A stretch of DNA of 64,000 nt from contig CAVZDP010000003.1 in NCBI GenBank assembly GCA_963774075.1, positions 620,001 to 684,000 on the forward strand. The letters are read 5' to 3'. Positions 16,015-25,014 of this stretch are shown piece by piece. Numbering within the stretch: the stretch's first letter is position 1; each line of letters starts with the position of its first letter. Source of the stretch: JBBQNR01 sp963774075 (GTDB taxonomy: Bacteria > Actinomycetota > Thermoleophilia > Solirubrobacterales > JBBDJG01). The position numbers were made by a program, and so were the translations under genes. Under the pieces are notes generated by a model. That model worked only from the letters and a program-made list of their open reading frames with translations, ran no database searches and had not been told where the DNA came from.

Positions 16015-17097
16015 TTGCGAGCGACCGGCGTGCGCCTCCACAACTTCCGCAACTACGAGCGGGCGCAGATCGAGCTGCCGCCGGGGCTGACCATGGTGCA
16101 CGGCTCCGTTGGCGCCGGCAAGACGAACCTGCTCGAAGCGGTGTACCTCGGTTGCGTCGGTCGTTCCCCGCGTACGGGCAACGACCGTGAGCTGGTGCGC
16201 TTCGGTGAAGCCTCGGCCGCCGTCAGCCTGAGCGCCTCCAACTCCACGTCGGAGCATCGGTACGACGTTCTCCTCGAGCCCGGGCGGCCGAAGGTCCTCA
16301 AAGTCGACGGCACGCCGCGAGAGCGACTCGGTGAAGCCGTGCAGCGTCCGCTCGTATGCGTCTTCATGCCCGACCGGCTCGCACTCGTGAAGGGCCCCGC
16401 GGTCCACCGCCGAGCCCACCTCGACTCACTGGTGGCGGCCCTTTGGCCCGCGCGCCATCGGACGCGCATCGAGTACGGCCGGGCACTGGCGCAGCGCAAC
16501 GCGCTGCTCGGTCGCATCCGGGCAGGCGTCGCGTCGAGCTCTTCGCTCGCCGGCTGGGGCTCCGAGGTGGCACGGCTGGGGTTCGAGCTCACGTCCGACC
16601 GGGCGAGGGCGATCGAGGCGCTCGAGCCGCTTTTCGAGAAGCGCGCCCTCGAGCTCGCTCTTCCGGTCGAGGCCCGCCTGCGCTACCGCCCGAGCTCGCG
16701 CTCGGAGAGCGCAGCCGAGCTCGCGACCGAGCTCGAGGCCCGCGTCGATAGCGATGTCGAGCGCGGCTTCACTACCCATGGGCCACATCGCGACGACTTC
16801 TCGTTCGAGGTTGGGGGCCGAGACCTCCGCCGTTACGGCTCGCAGGGGCAGCAGCGGCTCGGCCTCCTGTCGCTCCTCCTCGCCGAGCGCGAGCTCCTGT
16901 GGGAGGTCACCGGCGATCCGCCGTTGCTCCTGCTCGACGACGTTCTCAGCGAGCTCGACGCGACGAGGCGGTCCCTACTGCTCGACAGCGTGCGGGAGAG
17001 TGGGCAGACCCTGTTGACGACCGCCGACCCGGTCGCTGCGCGAGCAGCCGGCTCGCTGTCGGAGATCCTCGTGGAGGAGGGCAGTGCGGGTGGCTGA
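16015..17097 (+). CDS. recF: DNA replication and repair protein RecF
   Basis: 360 residues from TTG 16015, preceded by GAGGAGG. It is an SMC-like ABC ATPase with LHNFRNYERAQIELPPGL, P-loop HGSVGAGKTNLLEAVY (about 29-44), signature YGSQGQQRLGLLSLLLAE (about 274-291) and Walker B LLLLDDVLSELDATRR. The P-loop has Val where RecF proteins usually have Asn (GxNGxGKT). RecF helps RecR/RecO load RecA at gaps. The last 8 bp overlap the DUF721 gene. Confidence 0.94.
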   Translation: MRATGVRLHNFRNYERAQIELPPGLTMVHGSVGAGKTNLLEAVYLGCVGRSPRTGNDRELVRFGEASAAVSLSASNSTSEHRYDVLLEPGRPKVLKVDGTPRERLGEAVQRPLVCVFMPDRLALVKGPAVHRRAHLDSLVAALWPARHRTRIEYGRALAQRNALLGRIRAGVASSSSLAGWGSEVARLGFELTSDRARAIEALEPLFEKRALELALPVEARLRYRPSSRSESAAELATELEARVDSDVERGFTTHGPHRDDFSFEVGGRDLRRYGSQGQQRLGLLSLLLAERELLWEVTGDPPLLLLDDVLSELDATRRSLLLDSVRESGQTLLTTADPVAARAAGSLSEILVEEGSAGG

Positions 17098-17401
17098 TCG
17101 AAGGTCCCCACGCCGTCCTCGACCGCTCGCCGGGGCGGTCTCCCGCCTCCGGTCGGATCTCGCTCCGCCAACGCTGCTCGGCAAGGTCCAGCAGGGTTGG
17201 CGCGAGGCCCTCGGAGAGCAGATCGACGGGGAGGCCAGGCCGGTCTCCGAGCGCGAGGGGATCATCACCGTCAGCTGTAGCTCGGCGACCTGGAGCGCCG
17301 AGCTGACGATGCTTTCCGGAGACCTCCTGGAGCGCCTCAACCGAAGCCTTGGAGGGCCCCCTCAGGTGCGCGGGCTGAAGTTCACGACGGACCCCCGCTG
17401 A
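17090..17401 (+). CDS. DUF721 family protein
   Basis: 103 residues from GTG 17090, chosen because AGGAGG lies 9 nt upstream; GTG 17084 is too close to that site. The core WREALGEQIDGEARPVSEREG and ITVSCSSATWSAELTMLSGDLLERLN matches DUF721 (DciA-related), found between recF and gyrB in actinobacteria. Related DciA proteins load the replicative helicase DnaB; whether this short member does so is inference. Confidence 0.85.
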   Translation: MADRRSPRRPRPLAGAVSRLRSDLAPPTLLGKVQQGWREALGEQIDGEARPVSEREGIITVSCSSATWSAELTMLSGDLLERLNRSLGGPPQVRGLKFTTDPR

Positions 17402-17492
17402 GGACGCTATTTGGGCCGGCTCAGAGGGCGGTTTTCCTGCATTCTGATGCGGAATTTCGGCACAATTGCTGCGTCCGAACTGACAACTAATC

Positions 17493-17501
17493 TGGTAGCA
17501 T
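17493..17501 (+). promoter_or_regulatory. Extended -10 promoter element for gyrB
   Basis: TGG-TAGCAT in an AT-richer segment of the 219-bp DUF721-gyrB gap, leaving a leader of about 115 nt before the TTG start of gyrB. The element resembles the one before dnaA. The leader has no strong hairpin that I can see. Confidence 0.4.
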
Positions 17502-17620
17502 ATTGTCAATAGATCTAGGTGCTCGCGAGGTCTCGCGCCCGGCCGTGTAGGAGTCCCTTTTCCAGCCGCCGTAGGGCGTACCGACGACCCGTGACTGATA
17601 GCTGACCCCCAGGAGGTTCC

Positions 17621-20098
17621 TTGCCAAAGGACGGAACTCCCGAGCGCGCGTCCGGGCGCTCGCGACAATCGACCAAGGGCGCTCGCGACAAGAGCGGCGC
17701 CCCCGCCGCTTCCAGCTACGCCGCGGCGGACATCACCGTCCTCGAAGGGCTCGAGGCGGTGCGAAAGCGTCCCGGTATGTACGTGGGCTCGACCGGCGAG
17801 CGAGGGCTTCACCACCTCGCCTACGAGGTGGTCGACAACTCGGTCGACGAGGCGCTCGCGGGCCACTGCGACAGCGTCGAGGTGATTCTGCATCCCGACA
17901 ACAGCGTCACCGTTTCGGACAACGGTCGCGGCATTCCGGTCGACATGCACCAAAAGGAGAAGCGACCGGCTGCGGAGGTCGTGCTCACGATGCTGCACGC
18001 CGGCGGAAAGTTCGGCGACGGCGGCGGCTACAAGGTGTCAGGCGGCTTGCACGGAGTCGGCGTGTCGGTCGTGAACGCGCTGTCGGAGCGCCTCGAGCTC
18101 GAGGTCAAACGCGACGGACACATCTGGCGGCAGACCTACGAGCGCGGTGCCCCGAAGACTGCGCTCGAGAAGGGCGAGCCGACGAAGGAGACCGGGACGA
18201 CCATCACGTTCCTTCCCGACCTCGAGATCTTCGAGGAGATCGTGTTCGACTTCGAGACGCTCACGCAGCGCATGCGCGAGACCGCCTTCCTCACCAAGGG
18301 CCTGAGGATCGAGTTGGTCGACGAGCGGGGGTCGGGCGAGCGAGTCGAGTTCAAGTACGACGGCGGCATCAGGGACTTCGTGGCCTACCTGAACGAGAAC
18401 AAGGATGCGATCCACCGCAAGATCGTGTACTTCGAACAGGAGTCCAAGGATGGGCAGGTCGAGGTTGCGATGCAGTGGAACTCCTCCTACCAGGAGTCGA
18501 TCTTCAGCTTCGCCAACAACATCAACACCGCTGAGGGCGGGACGCACCTCTCGGGCTTTCGCTCGGCACTGACGCGCACGCTCAACGACTACGCGCGCAG
18601 GAAGGGCCTTTTGAAGGAGAAGGACGACAGCCTGGTCGGCGAGGACGTGCGCGAGGGCCTGACGGCGATCGTGTCCGTGAAGCTGCACGAGCCCCAGTTC
18701 GAGGGGCAGACGAAGTCGAAGCTGGGCAACCCTCAGATGAAGGGCGTCGTCGAGACGGCCGTCAACCGCAAGCTAGGAGAGTTCCTCGAGGAGAACCCCA
18801 GCGAGGCGAACCAGATAATCGGCAAGGCGATCGCCGCGTCACGTGCTCGCGAGGCGGCACGCAAGGCACGCGACCTCACGCGCCGCAAGTCGGCGCTCGA
18901 GAACTCGACTCTGCCCGGCAAGCTCGCCGATTGCTCGGTGAAGGACCCGGCTCTGGCCGAGCTCTTCATCGTGGAAGGCGACTCGGCCGGCGGCAGCGGC
19001 AAGCAGGCACGCGACCGCAATACGCAGGCCGTCCTACCGCTGCGCGGCAAGATCATCAACGTCGAGAAGAACCGCATCGACAAGGTGCTCTCGAACGAGG
19101 AGATCCAGGCGCTCGTCACCGCGATCGGAACCGGCATCCGCGAGGAGTTCGACCTCGAGCAGCTGCGCTACCACAAGGTGATCCTGATGACCGATGCCGA
19201 CGTGGACGGCGCGCACATCCGCACCCTGGTGCTGACCTTTCTGTTTCGCGAGATGCAGGGCCTGATCGAGGCCGGCCACGTCTACATAGCGAAACCGCCG
19301 CTGTACAGGCTGAAGGCCGGCAGCAAGGAGCAGTACATCGAGAAGGAGAGCGAGCTCGAGGAGGTGCTGCTGCGAGACAAGCTGGAGCGAATGGAGGTCT
19401 TCGACCGCGCAGCGACCGCGTTCAAGCTCACCCAGCAGCGCTGGCAGCGTTTCACCAGGTTGATCAAGGAGTACGAGGGCTGGGCTTCCGCGCTGAGGGC
19501 GGCGCACGGCCACGAGCTGATCACGTTCCTGGAGGAGTCGGCGGTCCTGGACCATGGCCTCACCGACCCGGACGAGGTGATCGCGCAGTTGAAGAAGAAG
19601 GCGCCCGAGGGCGAGCCCTACGACACCGAGGTGCTCTCGCAGAACGGCGATGGGTCGATCCGCATCAAGGTGATCGAGCGCAAGAGCGGCCTCGCAACCA
19701 CCCACGCGTTCGGACGCGAGCTCTTCGCTTCGCGCGAGTACCGGCAGCTGACCCGTGTGCACCAGGAGCTGCAGAACCTCGCCGGCACGCCGCCGTTCAA
19801 GCTGAAGCTGGGCGAGGACGATGCTGAGGCGCTGTCGTTCGAGGAGCTGCGCACCAAGGTGCTGGCTCTGGCCAAGCGTGGCGTCAGGCTGCAGCGGTTC
19901 AAGGGTCTCGGCGAGATGAACGCCGACCAGCTCCGGGAGACGACCATGGATCCCGAGTCACGGACGCTCCAGCTCGTCACGATCGACGACTCCTATGCCG
20001 CCGGCGAGCTGTTCTCGATGTTGATGGGCGACCAGGTGGAGCCCCGAAGAGCGTTTATCGAAAAACACGCAAGAGATGTCCAATTCCTCGATGTTTAG
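17621..20098 (+). CDS. gyrB: DNA gyrase subunit B with large C-terminal insertion
   Basis: 825 residues from TTG 17621 with AGGAGG 4 nt upstream. GHKL ATPase motifs are EVVDNSVDEALAGHCD, VSDNGRGIPVDMH and SGGLHGVGVSVVNALSE. TOPRIM motifs are ELFIVEGDSAGGSGKQ and LMTDADVDGAHIRTL, and the C-terminal end has RLQRFKGLGEMNADQL. Between the TOPRIM core and that end (about residues 565-755) lies an insert of roughly 170-190 residues, as in proteobacterial GyrB (804 aa); most actinobacterial GyrB are about 650-690 aa. A basic N-terminal extension of about 30 residues is also present. Partner of gyrA downstream. Confidence 0.95.
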   Translation: MPKDGTPERASGRSRQSTKGARDKSGAPAASSYAAADITVLEGLEAVRKRPGMYVGSTGERGLHHLAYEVVDNSVDEALAGHCDSVEVILHPDNSVTVSDNGRGIPVDMHQKEKRPAAEVVLTMLHAGGKFGDGGGYKVSGGLHGVGVSVVNALSERLELEVKRDGHIWRQTYERGAPKTALEKGEPTKETGTTITFLPDLEIFEEIVFDFETLTQRMRETAFLTKGLRIELVDERGSGERVEFKYDGGIRDFVAYLNENKDAIHRKIVYFEQESKDGQVEVAMQWNSSYQESIFSFANNINTAEGGTHLSGFRSALTRTLNDYARRKGLLKEKDDSLVGEDVREGLTAIVSVKLHEPQFEGQTKSKLGNPQMKGVVETAVNRKLGEFLEENPSEANQIIGKAIAASRAREAARKARDLTRRKSALENSTLPGKLADCSVKDPALAELFIVEGDSAGGSGKQARDRNTQAVLPLRGKIINVEKNRIDKVLSNEEIQALVTAIGTGIREEFDLEQLRYHKVILMTDADVDGAHIRTLVLTFLFREMQGLIEAGHVYIAKPPLYRLKAGSKEQYIEKESELEEVLLRDKLERMEVFDRAATAFKLTQQRWQRFTRLIKEYEGWASALRAAHGHELITFLEESAVLDHGLTDPDEVIAQLKKKAPEGEPYDTEVLSQNGDGSIRIKVIERKSGLATTHAFGRELFASREYRQLTRVHQELQNLAGTPPFKLKLGEDDAEALSFEELRTKVLALAKRGVRLQRFKGLGEMNADQLRETTMDPESRTLQLVTIDDSYAAGELFSMLMGDQVEPRRAFIEKHARDVQFLDV

Positions 20099-20110
20099 GG
20101 AAGTTACGAA

Positions 20111-20205
20111 CGGTCAGGCTCCGAAAACCAAGCCTGACAAGGACGCAGGGCCGCAGGCGAGCGAGCGTACCTGTAGGTACGTGAGCGAAGCCGAGGCCCG
20201 AGGAC
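20111..20205. repeat. Hairpin-rich intergenic element, copy B (CAAGGACGCAGGGC core)
   Basis: It fills most of the 137-bp gyrB-gyrA gap. A perfect 8-bp hairpin GTCAGGCT/AGCCTGAC (20113-20120 with 20131-20138) leads directly into the core CAAGGACGCAGGGC. A second hairpin centred on GTACCT-GT-AGGTAC (20167-20180) is flanked by GAGCG/GAGCG words, then the tail GCCGAGGCCCGAGGAC. Core and tail are shared with copy A at 10480-10576. It would be transcribed between gyrB and gyrA, so an RNA-level role such as processing or attenuation is possible. Confidence 0.5.
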
Positions 20206-20235
20206 ACCGTCAGGCGACGGTTTGCAGGAGCCCTC

Positions 20236-22800
20236 ATGGCGACGCTTGATGCACTGACCGGCAACATCGAACCGCGAGGCCTGCGCGAGGAGATGCGCTC
20301 GTCGTACATGGAGTACGCGATGAGCGTGATCGTCGGCCGCGCGCTGCCGGATGTGCGCGACGGCCTGAAGCCGGTCCACCGCCGCGTCCTGTTCGCGATG
20401 CACGAGGCCGGCCTGCAGCCGACCCGTGCGTACCGCAAGTGCGCGCGCGTGGTGGGTGACGTGATGGGGAACTTCCACCCGCACGGCGACTCCGCCATCT
20501 ACGACACGCTCGCTCGCATGGCGCAGGACTTCGCGCTGCGCTACCCGCTGGTGGACGGCCAGGGGAACTTCGGGTCGATCGACGACGACCCGCCCGCCGC
20601 CATGCGGTACACGGAAGCGCGTTTGGCGCGTCTGGCGACCGAGATGCTCCGCGACATCGACGCGAACACCGTCGACTTCACCCCGAACTACGACGAGTCC
20701 CGCCAGGAGCCGCTGATCCTGCCGGCGCGCTTCCCGAACCTGCTCGTGAACGGCTCCGCCGGGATCGCGGTCGGGATGGCGACCAACATCCCTCCCCACA
20801 ATTTGCGCGAGACGATCGACGCTGTCGTTGCCTACATCGACGACCCGGAGGTCGACGTCGCGGGCCTGATGAAGCACATCAAGGGCCCGGACTTTCCCAC
20901 CGGCGGTTACATCGTCGGCCGCGGAGGGATCAAGGAGGCCTATGAGACCGGCCGCGGCCGTGTGGTGATGCGGGGCCGTGCGCACGTCGAGCCGATCCGC
21001 GGAGGAAAGGAGGCGATCATCGTCACGGAGCTGCCCTTCATGGTCAAGAAGGGCGGCAAGGGCAACCTCATCGACAGGATCGCGGACCTCGTGCGCGAGA
21101 AGAAGATCTCGGAGATCAGCGACCTTCGCGACGAGACCGACCGCTCCGGCATGCGGTTGGTGATCGAGCTGAAGCGCGACGCGATCCCGGAGATCGTGCT
21201 CAACAAGCTCTACAAGCACACCTCTCTCCAGCAGACCTTCGGTGTCAACATGGTGGCGCTCGCAGATGGCGTGCCGCGCACGCTGAACCTGCGCGAGGTG
21301 ATCCGCTACTACGTCCTCCACCAGAAGGAGGTCGTCACCAGGCGCACCAAGGACGAGCTGGAGCGCGCCGAGCGCCGAGCGCACATCCTCGAGGGACTGC
21401 TGATCGCGCTGTCCAACATCGACGCGGTCATCAAGCTGATCCGGTCCTCGCCCGACCCCGAGCGTGCACGTACGGGTCTGATCGAGCAGTTCGAGCTTTC
21501 CACCGAGCAGGCGCAGGCGATCCTCGACATGCGCCTCCAGCGCCTGACCGCGCTCGAGACCGACAAGATCAAGTCGGAGCACGCCGACCTTCAGGAGCGC
21601 ATCAAGGAGCTGCGCGCGATCCTCGGCGACGAGGAGCGCCTGTACTCGCTGATCAAGGAGGAGTTGCTCGAGATCAGGGACATCTACGGCGACGAGCGCC
21701 GCAGCGAGATCATTCATGCCGAGGACGAGGTCGACCTCGAGGACATGATCGCCGAGGAGCAGATGGTGATCTCGATCACCCGCTCCGGCTACATCAAGCG
21801 GCTGCCGCTGTCGACCTATCGCAAGCAGAAGCGCGGCGGCATCGGCGTGATCGGGATGGAGACCAAGGAGGACGACTACATCGAGCACCTGCGCATCTGC
21901 TCGACGCACGACTTCCTGCTGTTCTTCACGACCAAGGGCAAGGTTTACAGGCTGAAGGTCTACGAGCTGCCGGAGGGGGCGCGCACCGCCAAGGGCCGTG
22001 CGCTCGTCAACCTACTTCCGCTGCGCGACGGCGAGCGCGTGCAGGCGGTGATCGCGACGAGAGACTTCTCGGAGCACAAGTACGTCGTCTTCGCAACGCG
22101 CAAGGGACTGGTCAAGAAAACCGAGTTCACCGCGTACAACACTCCGATCAGGGCGGACGGCATCATCGCCATCAAGGTCCGCAACGGCGACGAGCTCGTG
22201 TCCGTTAGAGGCACGAACGGCGAGGACGACGTCATCATGGTCGCGCGGTCGGGCTACGCGGCGCGCTTCAACGAGTCGCGCGTGCGCCCGATGGGTCGCG
22301 ATACCTCCGGAGTGCGCGGGATGAACGTCGCCGAGAAGGGCAACGAGGTGCTCTCGATGGACATCGCAAAGGACGACACGGAGCTCTTCGTCGTGACCGA
22401 GAACGGCTACGGCAAGCGCACCTCGATCGCCGAGTATCCGGTCAAGGGTCGCGCCACGAAGGGTGTGAAGACGATCCAGCTCACCGACCGCAAGGGTGGG
22501 CTCGCCGGGGCGCTGATCGTACGCGAGCACCAGGAGCTGCTGTTCATCTCACAGAGCGGAATGGTCCAGCGCACCTCCGTACGGGGCATCTCTCGGATGG
22601 GGCGGCCCACGCAGGGCGTCAAGGTCATGAACGTCCGGGACGACGATCGCGTCAGCGCCGTCGCGTCCGTGGTCGAGACCGAGGCCGACCTCGCCGCGGA
22701 CGTGGCCGAGGACTTGTCCGAGGAATTGTTCGACAACGGTGGAACGCCGTCACCCGACGGCGCCGACCCCGTCGACGCCTCGGAAAACGGCGCGGCCTAG
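20236..22800 (+). CDS. gyrA: DNA gyrase subunit A
   Basis: 854 residues. The quinolone-resistance region reads HPHGDSAIYDTLARMAQDF, with Ser86 and Asp90 in the drug-sensitive form. The catalytic Tyr125 is in AAMRYTEARL. Coiled-coil gate and DRSGMRLVIELKRDA follow, and the C-terminal beta-pinwheel starts near residue 500 with the GyrA box QKRGGIG at about 530, followed by repeated GxVxR-type blades. The acidic Asp/Glu-rich tail is typical. It follows gyrB after the hairpin element and is probably in the same transcript. Confidence 0.96.
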   Translation: MATLDALTGNIEPRGLREEMRSSYMEYAMSVIVGRALPDVRDGLKPVHRRVLFAMHEAGLQPTRAYRKCARVVGDVMGNFHPHGDSAIYDTLARMAQDFALRYPLVDGQGNFGSIDDDPPAAMRYTEARLARLATEMLRDIDANTVDFTPNYDESRQEPLILPARFPNLLVNGSAGIAVGMATNIPPHNLRETIDAVVAYIDDPEVDVAGLMKHIKGPDFPTGGYIVGRGGIKEAYETGRGRVVMRGRAHVEPIRGGKEAIIVTELPFMVKKGGKGNLIDRIADLVREKKISEISDLRDETDRSGMRLVIELKRDAIPEIVLNKLYKHTSLQQTFGVNMVALADGVPRTLNLREVIRYYVLHQKEVVTRRTKDELERAERRAHILEGLLIALSNIDAVIKLIRSSPDPERARTGLIEQFELSTEQAQAILDMRLQRLTALETDKIKSEHADLQERIKELRAILGDEERLYSLIKEELLEIRDIYGDERRSEIIHAEDEVDLEDMIAEEQMVISITRSGYIKRLPLSTYRKQKRGGIGVIGMETKEDDYIEHLRICSTHDFLLFFTTKGKVYRLKVYELPEGARTAKGRALVNLLPLRDGERVQAVIATRDFSEHKYVVFATRKGLVKKTEFTAYNTPIRADGIIAIKVRNGDELVSVRGTNGEDDVIMVARSGYAARFNESRVRPMGRDTSGVRGMNVAEKGNEVLSMDIAKDDTELFVVTENGYGKRTSIAEYPVKGRATKGVKTIQLTDRKGGLAGALIVREHQELLFISQSGMVQRTSVRGISRMGRPTQGVKVMNVRDDDRVSAVASVVETEADLAADVAEDLSEELFDNGGTPSPDGADPVDASENGAA

Positions 22801-22831
22801 CGGCCGTGGCCCGGCCCGAAGCGCGTTACTA

Positions 22832-22853
22832 GCTCCCGCGCTCGGCCGGGAGC
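22832..22853. terminator. Bidirectional hairpin between gyrA and HNH gene
   Basis: Stem GCTCCCG/CGGGAGC with an 8-nt loop, placed between the convergent ends of gyrA (22800) and the HNH gene (22864). There is no U-tract on either strand, so it is a GC-rich terminator-like hairpin rather than a classical intrinsic terminator. Confidence 0.5.
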
Positions 22854-22863
22854 CGTTCCCCGG

Positions 22864-23502
22864 TCAGGCTGGAGCCGGCAGGAGGTACTGCTGCCACGCC
22901 GTCGGGACGACGGGGGCGGCCACGCGGATGAAGACCGTGGGTCCCGGTGCGCGTGGCGCGCGCTGGGGGTGCATGTCGACCTCGACCGGCGTGCGGTTGC
23001 CCTTGCGCCGGTTGCATGGCGCGCAGGAGGTGACGATGTTCTCCCAGACGCTCTTTCCCCCTCTGCTGCGCGGGAGCACGTGGTCGACCGTCAGGTGGGA
23101 GGTCCTGCCGCAGTACTGGCAGGTCCACGAGTCGCGGGCGAACACCGCCCGGCGCGTGATACGGCGCCGGGCGCTCTCGCGCGGCACCCGCACATAGGTG
23201 ACCAGACGGATGACGACCGGGTGCGGGAGCGTCATGCTCTCGCTTCGCAGCTCGCGGCTTCCGGTCTCGAGCAGCTCCGCCTTCTGCTTCAGTACGAGCA
23301 CGACCGCGCGCCGGACCGTGCAGACGTTCAGCGGCTCGTACGAGGAGTTGAGGACCAGGACGCGGCTCGAGTCCCTCGACCTGCCGCGCACCTTCGCCCC
23401 GTCAGAGCGCGCGGCAGGCCCGTCTGGGCCAGGTACCGGATCTTCTCCGGAAGCTGTAGCTCGGCCATTCGGCGTGGGCTCTACCGCGGTCTGGGTTGCC
23501 AT
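22864..23502 (-). CDS. HNH endonuclease family protein
   Basis: 212 residues from ATG 23502. After a low-complexity N-terminus of about 45 residues comes a conserved pre-domain (RVLVLNSSYEPLNVCTVRRAVVLVLKQKAEL). The ββα-metal HNH domain follows: CQYCG, LTVDHVLPRSRGGKSVWENIV and CAPCNRRKG, where the two CxxC pairs bind structural zinc and the His/Asn/His residues form the nuclease site. Such stand-alone HNH proteins are widespread in actinobacteria and often lie near gyrA; their biological substrate is not known. It is convergent with gyrA. Confidence 0.88.
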   Translation of the reverse strand: MATQTAVEPTPNGRATASGEDPVPGPDGPAARSDGAKVRGRSRDSSRVLVLNSSYEPLNVCTVRRAVVLVLKQKAELLETGSRELRSESMTLPHPVVIRLVTYVRVPRESARRRITRRAVFARDSWTCQYCGRTSHLTVDHVLPRSRGGKSVWENIVTSCAPCNRRKGNRTPVEVDMHPQRAPRAPGPTVFIRVAAPVVPTAWQQYLLPAPA

Positions 23503-23531
23503 TGTCTGGCCGAAAGTGTAGCCACAGAAAC

Positions 23532-24431
23532 TCAGGATCCGTTCGTAGAAGCGCGCGCGGCGGGGTAGGTTCCGAGAACGCGCAGCGTTTCGACGCCGTT
23601 TCGGATCGCGTCGAGCGCACCCACCACCGGCTGGTCGACCTCGTGTCCCTCGAGGTCCACGAAGAAGATGTAGCGGCCGAGCCCCAGCTTGCGCGGACGC
23701 GACTCGATCTTCGTGAGGTTGATCCCGCGCTCGGCGAACTCGGTGAGCATCGCGACCAGAGCCCCCGGCGAGTCGGGAAGTCCCCAGAAGCAAACGGAGG
23801 TCTTCCAACCGCCGGGCGCCTCTTCGTCTCCGGCTCGCTCGCGCGCGAGCCAGACGAAACGCGTCTCGTTCTCGGGCAGGTCCTCCACCCCCGCCTCGAG
23901 CACCTTGCAGCCGTATAGCTCGGCGGACAGCCGGTTGCCGAGCGCCGCCCAGGGCCTGCTCGACTCGGCGACGATCCTGACCGCGTCGGCGGTGCTGTCG
24001 GCCGACGTGACCTGCGCGGAGGGAAGGCGCTCGCGGATGTAGGCGGCGCACTGGGCGCTGGCATGCGGGTGCGAGACGACGCGCTCTATCGTTTCCAGCG
24101 CCATCTCCTCGCGCGCTATCAGGCAATGCTGGATCGGGTGCACCAGCTCCCCGATGATCGAGACGTCGTCGGCTTCCAGCGCCAGGGCGTCCAGCGTCGC
24201 GTTGACCGACCCCTCGAGCGAGTTCTCGATCGGCACGATCGCGCGCTCGACATCGCCGCGCTGCACCGCCATCACGCAGTCGTAAATCGTGGGTTCCGGC
24301 ACGGCGTCGATGCCGGCGCGGTCCATCGAGGCGAAGAGAGCCTCCTCGCTGAACGTCCCCTCCGGCCCCAGGAAGGCGACGCGAAGCCGATGGCCGCGGG
24401 CGCCCTCCGGCTCCGATGCCCCGGTTGTCAT
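23532..24431 (-). CDS. pheA: Prephenate dehydratase
   Basis: 299 residues, the monofunctional type. The catalytic domain starts RVAFLGPEGTFSEEAL and includes AIVPIENSLEGSVNATLD and the signature ENETRFVWLARE with the catalytic Thr. The regulatory ACT domain is DSPGALVAMLTEFAERGINLTKIESRP followed by RYIFFVDLEGH, the Phe-binding module. It converts prephenate to phenylpyruvate for phenylalanine synthesis. It lies between the DUF4446 and HNH genes, all leftward, with gaps of 19 and 29 bp. Confidence 0.94.
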   Translation of the reverse strand: MTTGASEPEGARGHRLRVAFLGPEGTFSEEALFASMDRAGIDAVPEPTIYDCVMAVQRGDVERAIVPIENSLEGSVNATLDALALEADDVSIIGELVHPIQHCLIAREEMALETIERVVSHPHASAQCAAYIRERLPSAQVTSADSTADAVRIVAESSRPWAALGNRLSAELYGCKVLEAGVEDLPENETRFVWLARERAGDEEAPGGWKTSVCFWGLPDSPGALVAMLTEFAERGINLTKIESRPRKLGLGRYIFFVDLEGHEVDQPVVGALDAIRNGVETLRVLGTYPAARASTNGS

Positions 24432-24450
24432 CTGAGCGACCCCGGCCGGG

Positions 24451-24963
24451 TCAGCGGCCGTTCCCGCTCGCGAGCGCGTTCTTGACCGCCTCGCTCTCCT
24501 CCGGGGAGAGCTCGTGCTCCGCCTTCCCGTCGCGCAGCCCCTTCACGTACAGACGGGCCTGCTCGCGGTGGAGGATCGAGGACATCACCACGCCCGTCCC
24601 CGTGTCGTCCAGCAACGCGATCGAGCTCGATTGGCGGCCGCTCATCTCGTTGTAGGCGTCGTAGCGGACGACAGCGGAGTGGCTCACCGCCTTGGTCAGC
24701 TTGCTCTCCACGCCGTCGAGGCGCTGATCGAGCTGCTGGAAAGCCGTCTGCACTCGAGAGTGGAGGTCGTCGAAGCCTTTCTGGAGGGCCTGCCCGTGAG
24801 CGACGATGTCGCGCTCTCCGTTCTCGCCGAGGATGAAGCGCTGGGCCGCCTGGAGCCGGCGCAGCCGGGATGCGAGCACCGCGATCAGGACCAGGGCGAC
24901 CAGGCCCAGGCCCCCGGCCACCAGAGCGGCGATCCCTGCGGTCGAGGTCAGCTCGTCGGACAC
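24451..24963 (-). CDS. DUF4446 family protein
   Basis: 170 residues. One N-terminal membrane helix (GIAALVAGGLGLVALVLIAVL) is followed by a cytoplasmic coiled coil (QALQKGFDDLHSRVQTAFQQLDQRL). The conserved DUF4446 block is VVRYDAYNEMSGRQSSSIALLD, with a C-terminal YVKGLRDGKAEHELSPEESEAV. This family occurs in Firmicutes and actinobacteria, often near parB or cell-division genes. Function unknown. Confidence 0.8.
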   Translation of the reverse strand: MSDELTSTAGIAALVAGGLGLVALVLIAVLASRLRRLQAAQRFILGENGERDIVAHGQALQKGFDDLHSRVQTAFQQLDQRLDGVESKLTKAVSHSAVVRYDAYNEMSGRQSSSIALLDDTGTGVVMSSILHREQARLYVKGLRDGKAEHELSPEESEAVKNALASGNGR

Positions 24964-25014
24964 GGGCGGAAGGATAGCTTTGGCAAAGGCGCTACCGGCG
25001 CCACCGCGAAATCT

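Noticed and set aside
20104..21909. Long open frame antisense to gyrA
   Set aside because: It runs through the whole 5' part of gyrA on the other strand. High GC creates such frames, and its residue composition (His/Asp/Leu/Arg rich) is that of an antisense shadow.
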